Assembly: GCA_001313365.1 (NCBI GenBank) | Contig: BBFS01000028.1 | Location: 1 to 47,261, forward strand | DNA length: 47,261 nucleotides | Source of the DNA: Paenarthrobacter nitroguajacolicus JCM 14115 | GTDB taxonomy: Bacteria; Actinomycetota; Actinomycetes; Actinomycetales; Micrococcaceae | Direction: 5' to 3' | Shown here: piece by piece, positions 9,897 through 18,036 of the stretch | How positions within the stretch are numbered: the stretch's first letter is position 1 | How the letters are laid out: each line of letters starts with the position of its first letter | Notes under the pieces: model-generated | What the model saw: only the letters and a program-made list of their open reading frames with translations | Database searches by the model: none | What the model was told of the DNA's origin: nothing | Program-made: the position numbers and the translations under genes

Positions 9897-9975
9897 GTGG
9901 TTCTCACTCCTTTGGATCTTGATGCTGATTCTGTTGTAGGTACCAGCCTGCTCAGTCCTGCTTGATCTATGTTGG

Positions 9976-10001
9976 CCGGTATAGATTTTTTATAGCACCG
10001 G
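9976..10001. promoter_or_regulatory. Imperfect palindrome between hsp20 and its regulator
   Basis: CCGGTATA and TATAGCACCGG face each other around ATTTTT in the 154-base divergent gap. MerR-type regulators often bind spaced dyads of this kind. No clear HAIR consensus (CTTGAGT-N7-ACTCAAG) is seen, so this is a candidate operator only. Confidence 0.4.
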
Positions 10002-10050
10002 TGAGAGAGTTGGTGCAAGTAGTTTTCCGGAAGATTTTTGGAGGTCTTTG

Positions 10051-10512
10051 ATGGCAGCTTCGGATGTTGAGACTGCCGCTGAAGAGTACGACGGCGGCCT
10101 GGCTCCTTCTGGTGCGGACGGCGCCTCAAGTGAGGGCTCGGTTGATGGTCGGGACGCGCGCGGGGGGGTCTACGCGATCTCGGTGGCAGCTGAGCTCGTC
10201 GGCACAGGGCAGCAGAACATCAGGCAGTACGAGCGCAAAGGCCTGCTCACCCCCGGAAAGGACCGACGGCGGCACTCGCCGCTACAGCGAAAGCGACCTT
10301 ACGACGCTACGCAGGATCGGGGGGGTGTTGTTGGACGAAGGGCTGAACCTGGCAGGCGTGAAGCTGGTGCTGGAGTTGGAGGCGGAGAACCGGGGGGGCT
10401 GTCGGAGGACAACCGCGGGCTGGCTGACGATAACCGGGAGCTGCGGGCGGATAACCGTGGGTTGCGGAAGGACTTGAAACGGGCGCGAGGAACCACAGGC
10501 GTCGATGAGTAA
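10051..10512 (+). CDS. MerR-family HspR-like heat-shock repressor with heptad tail
   Basis: About 153 residues. An acidic N terminus is followed by a MerR winged-helix domain: VYAISVAAELVGTGQQNIRQ, YERKGLLTPGRTDGGTRRYS, ESDLTTLRRIGVLLDEGLNL. This is the pattern of HspR, in which the recognition segment reads IRQYERKGLL. The C-terminal tail is a run of heptads (SEDNRGL, ADDNREL, RADNRGL) that should form a coiled coil. The frame breaks near 10258 and returns near 10325 and 10395, each time at a G/C run. The start is ATG at 10051 after GGAGG. It is divergent from hsp20 and probably controls hsp20 and the J-domain gene. Confidence 0.8.
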   Translation: MAASDVETAAEEYDGGLAPSGADGASSEGSVDGRDARGGVYAISVAAELVGTGQQNIRQYERKGLLTPGKDRRRHSPLQRKRPYDATQDRGGVVGRRAEPGRREAGAGVGGGEPGGLSEDNRGLADDNRELRADNRGLRKDLKRARGTTGVDE

Positions 10513-10542
10513 ACCCTCGGCGTAAGTAGCCGCCCACGCATG

Positions 10543-10579
10543 GCAATAGCCACCCCCCCGGGATCGGAGTGGCCATTGC
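10543..10579. terminator. Hairpin between convergent genes
   Basis: GCAATAGCCAC (10543-10553) pairs with GTGGCCATTGC (10569-10579) with one mismatch, and outer bases GGCGTA/TACGCC may add to the stem. It lies 30 bases after the regulator stop and 22 bases before the lipoprotein stop, so it can stop transcription from both sides. Confidence 0.5.
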
Positions 10580-10600
10580 TACGCCTGCTGGCGAGGTTTC

Positions 10601-11279
10601 CTATTTATCGCAACCCCCCCAGCCGTCGCCATCCCTATCAAGGTGCCGACCGTATCCTGGCTGGCTGCTGTGAATGGGGGGGGCTGCGCCGGCGTTCCTG
10701 ACGGCTGTGCAGTTGGGGGGGTAGGAGACAGCCGCGGGTGGGGGGGCTGGTGGCGCCACAACGGGAGGCGCCTCCACTACCGGCGGAGCGACAGGTGCCA
10801 CAACTACCGGGGGGGGCGCCTCCACAACCGGCGGTGCAGCAGGTGCCACCACCACTGGCGGCGCCTCCACGACCGGTGCCGCTGGGGGCCACCAACGGGA
10901 CGACAGCCTGCGTAGGAGTCGGCGTAGGCGTCGGAGTCGCCGTCTCGTCAGTGAGATGTTTAACCCCCCCCAGCTTTACAGTCGAGCCCTCAGCTACCTT
11001 GACGCCACTCAGGGGATCTTCACTGACCACCTGCCAGTTCTTCTTGACCATGATGGTTTTATCGTCGTTTACATCTGTGGCGTCAACCTCCAGACCAAGG
11101 TCCTTGAGCTTATCCGTGGCCTTGTCGAGGGTCAGTCCAACGACGTCCGGAACTTCGATAGCACGATCAGCGACAGCTGATGCGGCCGCGGTTGCCGGCG
11201 TTTGGCTTGAGGCCTGCTTTGTCGCGCAGCCGGTCAGCATAAGACCGGTGAGCACAACTAGTGTGAGTGTTCTTTTCAA
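10601..11279 (-). CDS. Lipoprotein with PASTA and Excalibur domains
   Basis: About 225 residues. A lipoprotein signal (MKRTLTLVVLTGLMLTGC) has its lipobox Cys at about residue 18. A PASTA domain follows: VPDVVGLTLDKATDKLKDLG to VSEDPLSGVKVAEGSTV. A Thr-Pro run comes next, then a long linker with repeats of APPVVEAPP and APVAPPVVEAPP, and finally an Excalibur motif, LDRDGDGWG-C, a DxDxDG calcium-binding loop near the C terminus. The linker and tail lie in another frame because of several G/C runs. I chose TTG at 11279, which starts directly at the signal peptide after AAAAGGGG. It is likely on the outer face of the membrane, binding wall fragments or calcium; the exact role is unknown. Confidence 0.8.
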
Positions 11280-11503
11280 AATGTCCCCTTTTTGAAGCGA
11301 TGCCAGAACTGTGTGGAAGGGCGGGTTTGCCAAGTGCTTCCGTGGATCGCTGACATCAAGATACCAGCGCGAACGATGCAACTATTCCTCCAACCAAGTG
11401 TTACGAACTCGCCTGCCACCCAACCCACCTGTTAACCAACTCTTCCCCCACAAGCCACCCGTTCGAACCCGCCAAGCCAACAGCCGCGACGACCGTTGAA
11501 GGC

Positions 11504-12686
11504 GTGAGGATCGCAATCGTCGCCGAATCATTCCTGCCACTGATGAATGGGGGGGTAACCCATTCGATACTGCGGGTGCTGGAGCATCTGCAGGAGCGCG
11601 GGGGGGATGAGGTGATGGTGATCGCGCCGTCGACGTCGGACACTGATGTTTCGAGCGTCGAGAAGGGTGCGTATGTGCACCGGCTTCCTTCGGTGCCGCT
11701 GGCCGGTTATGCGAATGTGCGGGTTGCGTTGGGTGGTGTGAATCGGGTCAAGCGAATCCTTGCCGATTTCTCCCCCCCCGACGTCGTGCACCTCGCTTCC
11801 CCCCCGTTCGTCCTCGGCTGGCGCGCCGTGCAGGCCGCCCATCAGCTCGGCATCCCGACTGTCGCGATCTACCAAACCGAGGTTCCCAGCTACGCCGCCC
11901 GCTACGGTGTGCCGTTCCTGGAGAACTGGGCCTGGAACCGCGTGGACAACATCCACCTCCTGGCCACCCGAACGCTGGTGCCGTCAACGTTCGCGCTGAA
12001 CCAGTTGCGCGGACGCGGCATTCTGCGCGTGGACATGTGGCGCCGCGGTGTGGATACCGCGCGCTTCAATCCCGCTAAGCGTTCGACGGCGTGGCGCAGC
12101 TCAGTGGCGCCCGACGGTCACCGCATCATCGGCTACGTTGGCCGGCTCGCCGTCGAGAAACAGGTTGAGGATCTGGCTGTACTGGCGGATTTGCCGAACA
12201 CGAAACTGGTCATCGTTGGTGACGGCCCGCAACGTGAAGCGCTCCAAGCGGCCCTGCCGAACGCCCACTTCGCCGGCTTCCTCGGTGGGGGGGATGCGCT
12301 GGCTCAAGCTGTCGCCGGTTTCGACCTGTTCGTCCATCCCGGCGAGTTCGAGACCTTCTGCCAAACCATCCAGGAAGCCATGGCATCGGGCGTTCCTGTG
12401 GTCGCGACCGGCCGCGGCGGCCCCTTGGACCTCGTGGAGAACTCACGTACCGGCTGGCTGTATGAGCGGCAACCTTGGCCAGCTGCGCGGCTATGTGCAG
12501 GACCTGATCGGCGACGACGCCAAGCGCCGCGCGTTCGCAACGGCAGCTACTGCTTCGGTGCAGGGCCGGACGTGGCCTGTCCTCAGCGCCGACCTGGTGC
12601 GCCATTACAACGAAGTCATCTCCGGCGTGCCCAGCGGAACAATCGGGCCCAGCGAATTCATCTCAAGCAAAGGACCCTCCTCATGA
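11504..12686 (+). CDS. GT4 glycosyltransferase (MgtA/PimB-like)
   Basis: A GT-B fold enzyme of about 390 residues. The N-terminal half starts VAESFLPLMNG and contains PPDVVHLASP. The C-terminal half has IIGYVGRLAVEKQVEDLA, VIVGDGPQREALQAALP and the E-x7-E motif in FETFCQTIQEAMASGVPVVA, where the donor nucleotide sugar binds. The start is GTG at 11504. The frame breaks near 12465 (GWLYE), and the C terminus ends in another frame at 12686, overlapping the next gene by ATGA. Close relatives add mannose to glucuronyl diacylglycerol. The neighbouring UDP-glucose dehydrogenase would supply the UDP-glucuronate for that acceptor, so a glycolipid role is a reasonable inference. Confidence 0.85.
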
Positions 12687-14079
12687 AGATCTCCGTGATC
12701 GGCTGCGGCTACCTCGGCGCAGTCCATGCAGCAACGCTCGCTTCGATGGGCCACACCGTGGTGGGTATCGACGTCGACTCCTCCAAGGTTGAGCAGCTTA
12801 ACAAGGCGATGGCGCCCTTCCACGAGCCCGGACTGGACGAGCTCCTCCAGGATGGTCGCACCACCAGCCGACTCGTTTTCACCACGGACTTCGCGGCTGC
12901 CGCAGATGCCCAAGTCCACTTCCTCTGCGTGGGTACGCCGCAGTCCAAGACCTCAGACACCGCCGACCTCTCGTACCTGATGGGCGCTACGAAGAGCCTC
13001 CTGCCGCACCTGGCCAAGGGCGCCGCCGTCGTCGGAAAATCAACAGTGCCGGTAGGCACGGTGGAGACGCTCCGCGCAATCCTGGCTCGCCGCTCGGACG
13101 TGTTGCTCGGCTGGAACCCCCCCGAATTTCTGCGTCAGGGCACGGCCGTCAAGGATTCGCTGGTGCCTGACCGCCTGGTTTACGGCGTCCCCCCCGGCGG
13201 CAAGGGCGCCGCAGCGGGTACGCCGATTACTGCAGTGCTGGATGCGGTGTACGAGCCGCTGATCAGCGCCGGTATCCCGCGTCTGGTCTGCAATTTCGCG
13301 ACGGCGGAACTCATCAAGTCGGCGTCGAACGCGTTCCTGGCCACGAAGGTCAGCTTCATCAACGCGATGGCTGAGCTGTGCGACGCGTCGGGCGCCGACG
13401 TAAGCGAGCTCAGCGAAGCGATGGGCTTGGATCCGCGCATCGGCAACAGGTACCTGCACGCCGGGCTCGGTTTCGGCGGCGGCTGCCTGCCCAAGGACAT
13501 CAGGTCATTCCGTGCCCAGGCGCGCGAACTTTCGGTGCCGTCGGTGGATGAGTGGATGGCCCTGGTTGATTCGGTGAACCTGGACCAGCGTTCCCGCGCT
13601 GTTGAGGTCGCCCGCGAGATGTGCCGCGGCTTCCTGTCCGGCCGCACGGTGACCATCCTTGGTGCCGCGTTCAAGCCCGACACCGACGACATCCGCGACT
13701 CCCCCCCCGCCTGGACGTCGCCCAACAGCTCGCGGCCGCCGGCGCACACGTGACCGTCACGGACCCCCCCAAAGCCATCAACAATGCCTGGATCCGATAC
13801 CCGCAAATCCGCTTCGAAGCCTCCACCAAACGCGCCCTCGAAGGCGCCGAACTGGTGCTGCTGCTCACCGAATGGGACGAATACGTGTCGCTCTCGCCCG
13901 TTGTTGCGGGAGCACTCGTACGACGCCGGATGGTGCTGGACGCTCGCAACGTCCTGGACGCTGAGGCTTGGCGGAGCGCAGGGTGGACGGTCCGCGGTTT
14001 GGGGACGGGTGCTTCGGTTGTTGGCGCTGACGGAGGCCAGGCCAAGCCCGCCGACAGGAAAAAGCACGCACGAGCGTAG
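12683..14079 (+). CDS. ugd: UDP-glucose 6-dehydrogenase
   Basis: Oxidises UDP-glucose to UDP-glucuronate with two NAD+. The Rossmann start is KISVIGCGYLGAVHAATLAS. The conserved family block NPEFLRQG appears as NPPEFLRQG because four C are read as seven. The catalytic Cys block GLGFGGGCLPKDIRSF is intact, followed by GAAFKPDTDDIRDSP. The frame breaks near 13700, after DIRDSP, and continues with LDVAQQLAAAGAHVTVTDP to 14079. The start is ATG at 12683, overlapping the glycosyltransferase by four bases, so the two are coupled. Length (about 465) is close to the usual 430-460. Confidence 0.93.
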
Positions 14080-14158
14080 GCGATTCGACCGTCGCAGGGT
14101 CTGGCGTGGTCGCTCTCACGGGAGGACGATATTGCCGACGGCTAGTACGGAGGCTCCA

Positions 14159-14777
14159 ATGCGCGTGGTGATAGTTCCAGGTATAAATGGCTCGGATGCT
14201 GACCATTGGCAGTCGCACTGGGAGCGATCAAGCAGCGGTTGGAAACGTATTGCTCCAGCTTCCTGGGATGAGCCGAAGTCGACGACTGGATTGCAGCGCT
14301 GGACGCGGCGGTGGGAGATAGCAAACCCGTCTTGGTAACGCATAGCCTCGGCTGCCTAGTGGCCGCGCAATGGAGCTTTGCAAACGCGGGCCGCGTGGCA
14401 GGGATGTTTCTCGTTGCAGTCCCAGATCCGTTTGGCCCCCCCAATTACCCTGAGGGCGGTCCCCCCCGTTTCGGCGACGACTTGTACGGCCGGATTCCCA
14501 TGCCAGCCGTCCTGCTCACCAGCAGCAATGACCGCTATTGCACCCCCCCCGAGCGTTCACTGCAGTTTGCAGACACATGGGGCGCTGCCCGGATCGATAT
14601 CGGCCCCCCCGTGGTCATATCAATTCTGCGAGCGGACTGGGTGAATGGCAGGAAGGTCGCAACCTGCTGACGGCGTTTGCGGCAGGTCTCTCAGCCAGAT
14701 TTAGTGCGGCCGTGTCAGGAAGAACCGTCCCAGCGGCTCTGGACGTCGAGCAGGAACTTGACGCCGGCGTCGGATAA
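14159..14777 (+). CDS. RBBP9/YdeN-type alpha/beta hydrolase (frameshifted)
   Basis: A small serine hydrolase starting at ATG 14159 behind ACGGAGG. It begins VVIVPGINGSDADHWQSHWE. The nucleophile elbow is VLVTHSLGCLVA (H-S-L-G), and the acid/His part reads VLLTSSNDRYC and, in another frame, GHINSASGLGEWQEGRNLL, the typical RBBP9 ending. Breaks fall near 14225, 14275 and 14610, the last at a C7 run. The true stop may be earlier than 14777, since the tail after GLS looks non-family and overlaps the convergent gene. The substrate is unknown. Confidence 0.75.
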
Positions 14778-15989
14778 CTTCTGGTCAGACCGCCCCCAGC
14801 TGATGCCTTCCCAAAGCTCCAACCTGTGCAGGCTTCGGTTGATGTCGTAGTACAGGTCGGTAGCCCAGGACAGCGGTATTTCACCTTGGCCCGCTCTGGT
14901 CCTCAACCCAGCCTGATGAAGCGCTGCCTGAAGCACCTGATCCCTCAACCCGTAGGGCGGCTCGTCTCCGGTCAGCTCCCAGTGCACCAGCAAGGGCGTT
15001 GCGATCTTCTCTGCATCGGTGCCCGGATTCGCCAACTGGTCGGCGAGGAAATCCCATAGGCTGCGGGATCCCCCCCACCAGTTTCCGTCCCTTGGGTGTC
15101 AGGAGCAGTTTGTCCTTTAGCTTTCTGAGAAGCTTCCACTCCTGCAATTGCTCCCGAAGGTTCCGGATGGGCGGCGTGCTTACCTCGACCCGCCCTGCGG
15201 AGATCCACTCGTCATCCCAGCCGAGTTCAGTCATCGCCCGCTTCACAAACGCCGGCTTGAGATAGCCGGCCGACGTCAACGGCAACCCGTCAGAACGTGC
15301 CTCGTTGAGGAACCAAAGAATCGGACCAAGAACCGCTTGTTGGTCGGCGGTCGTCACTTCGCCTGGCCAGAACCGTTGCGCCAAACTGCGGAGCTGCCCG
15401 TTGATTGCCTCTAGGTCGAAAGCAGCCGGATCGAACTTGGACACACGTTCCTGCGTCACGAACTCGAGCCATTCCACGGCTTCCCTGTGCTCTGGATGCT
15501 TGGGGTTGGACACAACGGCAACCACGTTGGCGTACCCACCCACTCCCCCCGGAATCCTCAATCGGTCCCCGCATCGCTCCGTCAAGGCAAGCGAGAGTTC
15601 TCGTGGAGCACGGCAGGTCCAGCAACTTCAATCTCGTGAGTCCAGTTGTCCCCGAAATCGTAGTCGTACTCAAGGTCCGACAACCCAGGCGAGTGCGGGT
15701 CAAAAAGCTCAGTTAGCCGGACGTCAGCCGCTAACTCAGTACCAGCCGGACCGTCGCCGTCGTCGACTCCCATAATGATGCGTTTCTTGCCCGCGCGGTC
15801 ATGGCCGGCGACGGCGTAGAGATGAGCGTCCTTCCACCCGAATGCGGTCTGGATGGCACCGTGCAGCTCAGCGACTGTGGCGGTTTCGGGGGGGAGGACG
15901 AGTTGCCGCCAGATCAGCGGCTCGGTCTCACTGATTGAAATGCGCAACTCAACGGCCGGAACGGTGGTGGGTGACTCCATATCCGCCAT
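14715..15989 (-). CDS. Plasmid pRiA4b ORF-3-like protein with C-terminal extension
   Basis: About 425 residues. The N-terminal third is the pRiA4b ORF-3-like domain (PF07929): ELRISISETEPLIWRQLVLP, ELHGAIQTAFGWKDAHLYAV, and EYDYDFGDNWTHEIEV. The rest continues in a second frame (GGYANVVAVVSNPKHPEHRE, RSLAQRFWPGEVTTADQQAV) and a third (LVHWELTGDEPPYGLRDQVL). This C-terminal region resembles the long actinobacterial members, whose role is unknown. Breaks lie near 15600 and 15060, the latter at a C7 run. The start is ATG at 15989. It is a single gene and not two, because the pieces are adjacent and co-linear. Confidence 0.75.
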
Positions 15990-16088
15990 TCTGCCAGCGC
16001 GAGGAGAGGTTTCGCGTCACATGTCCTTGGTTCGGACTACTACCACTACGGACGGGGGGGTTGAACCTACAACGACAAGGACCTACCA

Positions 16089-16503
16089 GTGATCACGCAC
16101 TTCTACCCAGCAGCGCTTCGCATCATCACCTGCGTCATAGCTGTTTGCTCGGCGGTGTCGGCCACCCTGTTAGGAACTGCGCCCCCCTCCAGAAAGCCTG
16201 GACATCCTTGATCCTTCAGATTTGCGGACCACGGCTGTCGTTCTCACAATGGCGCTGGGCGTTGTGGCGCCCGTAGCGATGTTGATTGCCGAACCGCTCA
16301 CCTGTCTGCTCCTCAAAGCAGGCCTCTTCGCTGCATCCGGCTTTGGCAATGCCATGATGCTGAGCCCTCTGGTGGTGGTGCCATTCCAGGAGGCGTCCAC
16401 TGCGCTGGCTGTTGTCTGCTCTGTAACCCTGACTATTGCGAGCATCGTCACCTACATGGAGTCCGTGGAACGTAGGAACGCTCGACGCCGGGCCAACACC
16501 TAG
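16089..16503 (+). CDS. Small membrane protein, unknown
   Basis: About 138 residues beginning at GTG 16089 (ITHFYPAALRIITCVIAVCS). After a C6 run near 16182 it continues in another frame with LRTTAVVLTMALGVVAPVAM, LLLKAGLFAASGFGNAMML and ALAVVCSVTLTIASIVTYM, giving four membrane segments, then a basic tail (ESVERRNARRRANT). I recognise no family. The stop codon lies inside a CACCTAG box of the array described next. Confidence 0.55.
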
Positions 16504-16591
16504 ACGCTGCCGCTCAGCACCTATTTTTGATGAATTTACCCCCCCAATTATGCGTCTCCCGACCACCTAGTTTGAGGATTCGAGCACCTAG
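16497..16591. promoter_or_regulatory. Array A of phased CACCTAG boxes
   Basis: Boxes lie at 16497 (CACCTAG), 16518 (CACCTAT), 16564 (CACCTAG) and 16585 (CACCTAG), spaced 21, 46 and 21 bases. The 46-base gap contains a C7 run; if that were four C, as elsewhere, the gap would be 43, or about twice 21. The boxes therefore lie on one face of the helix. The same motif in the same kind of spacing precedes the LuxR gene (array B). Inferred to be binding sites of that regulator. Confidence 0.6.
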
Positions 16592-16696
16592 AGGCCGATT
16601 GCCGGTCATAGTCTCTTTTTGTGCCTCTCGGGGGGGCGGGATTCCCGGTGTCCGGCGGGTTACCCCCCCACTCGCTCCACGCGTAGGAGGCACTGC

Positions 16697-16740
16697 GGCA
16701 CGGCTCCATCCGACTACCCCCCAGATGGGGGGGCCGTGCC
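16697..16740. terminator. Long hairpin 3' of the APC transporter
   Basis: GGCACGGC (16697-16704) pairs with GCCGTGCC (16733-16740), with C6/G7 runs inside that also pair. It ends 11 bases before the APC stop at 16752 and could terminate leftward APC transcription and any rightward transcript from array A. Confidence 0.55.
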
Positions 16741-16751
16741 CAGCCGGAATA

Positions 16752-18025
16752 TCAGCTGGCAGGACGACTAATCCGCAGACGCACCAGACGGTACACGATG
16801 CCCACCGCGAACATCAGCACACCCAACCCGGCTGATACAGGCGGAAGGGTGGCAGCAAGAGCCACGCATGCAACAGCACCTGCCACCTGAAGGAACTTAG
16901 GGTAGCGGCGGTCTTCCAACGGCTGAGTGTAGGCGGCGATGTTGGCAACCAAGTAGTAAAGCAGCACGCCGAATGATGAGAAGCCGATAGCCCCACGAAG
17001 ATCAGCAACTGCGATAATCAGGCAGATCACTACAGCTAACGTGACTTCAGCACGGTGCGGGACCTTATAGCGCGGATGCACAGCGGAGAGCCAGCGCGGA
17101 AGATCGCGTTCGCGGGCCATGGCCAGGCTCGTCCGGCCAAGCCCTGCGACGAGTGCCAACAACGCACCCAGAGACGCAACGGCTGCACCGACTCTGATTA
17201 CGGGCGAAGCCCAGCAAGGTGCCTGCACCAACCGCGTCGGCCAAGGGGGGTCGCCGTAGCAGCCACTCCGTCGGGGGGGCCAAGAGCCGCCAGAAGAGTA
17301 ACCGCTATGACGGCGTAGATGACGATGGTGATCCCCAGCGCAATACTGATCGCCCGGGGGGGTATCGTGCGCTTGGGCTCACGCACTTCCTCACCCATCG
17401 TCGCGATCCTCGCATACCCGGCAAACGCGAAGAACAGCAGCCCCGCTGATTGCAGGATGCCGTACCAGCCGTGGGCCAGCAGCCCCTCGCCCATAAAGCT
17501 GTCAAAGTCAGGACCGGAGCCACCCCCCCAGACCGCCGCGACAGCAATCGCCAGGGCAGCAAGTACACCGACCACCAGCACGCGCGTCAGCCCGGCGGTG
17601 CGGGTCACTCCGTGATAATTCACAGCGGTCAAAATCACGACGGCGGCAATCGCCACCGGGCGCTCCCAACCTTGCGGTGCGGCATAGGCGGCGAAGGTCA
17701 TCGCCATCGCAGCGGCACTCGCTGTTTTGCCGATGACGAATCCCCCCCATCCTGCTAGGAACCCGGCCCAAGGGCCGAGCCGTTCCCGACCGTAGATGTA
17801 CGTACCGCCGGAGGTTGGATAGGCCGCAGCTAGTTGAGCGGACGAGGTCGCGTTACAGAAGGCAACGAAGGCAGCCACCACCAACCCGATCAGCAGCCCT
17901 GATCCCGCGGCAGCGGCGGCTGGGGGTAAACGCTGCAAAGACACCGGCGCGATCATTGACCCCAAACCGATCAGCGATGCGTCGAACGTACCTAGTCGGC
18001 GGGCCAAAGCCGGAGAGTTGCTCAC
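16752..18025 (-). CDS. APC-superfamily amino-acid/polyamine transporter (frameshifted)
   Basis: An integral membrane permease of about 425 residues. TM1 should read LIGLGSMIGAGVFAAFTPAA but is split over two frames near 17940-17960. Later segments include AAAYPTSGGTYIYGRERLGP (the family's P-x-x-G-G-x-Y), FVIGKTASAAAMAMTFAAYA and GLLFFAFAGYARIATMGEEV. The C-terminal part (LVAGLGRTSLAMARERDLP, VPHRAEVTLAVVICLIIAVA) is in another frame after breaks near 17270 and 17220. The start is ATG at 18025, 12 bases after the LuxR stop, so the pair is probably one transcript and the substrate may be the regulator's signal. Substrate not predictable. Confidence 0.85.
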
Positions 18026-18036
18026 GGATATCCAGC

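Noticed and set aside
8446..9939. A 497-residue plus-strand reading frame across the heat-shock locus
   Set aside because: It is antisense to the clear J-domain and Hsp20 genes, has low-complexity high-GC composition and shows no motif.
10690..10900. CRISPR-like direct repeats
   Set aside because: The repeats are degenerate, have no spacers, and translate to Pro/Val/Ala linker repeats of the lipoprotein.
11455..11480. tRNA T-arm-like GTTCGAAC
   Set aside because: No acceptor stem, anticodon arm or CCA end around it. No tRNA or rRNA gene was found in the window.
11504..13753. A natural glycosyltransferase-UDP-glucose dehydrogenase fusion
   Set aside because: The two genes overlap by ATGA in different frames; the fusion appears only because the frame break near 12465 moves the first gene into the frame of the second.
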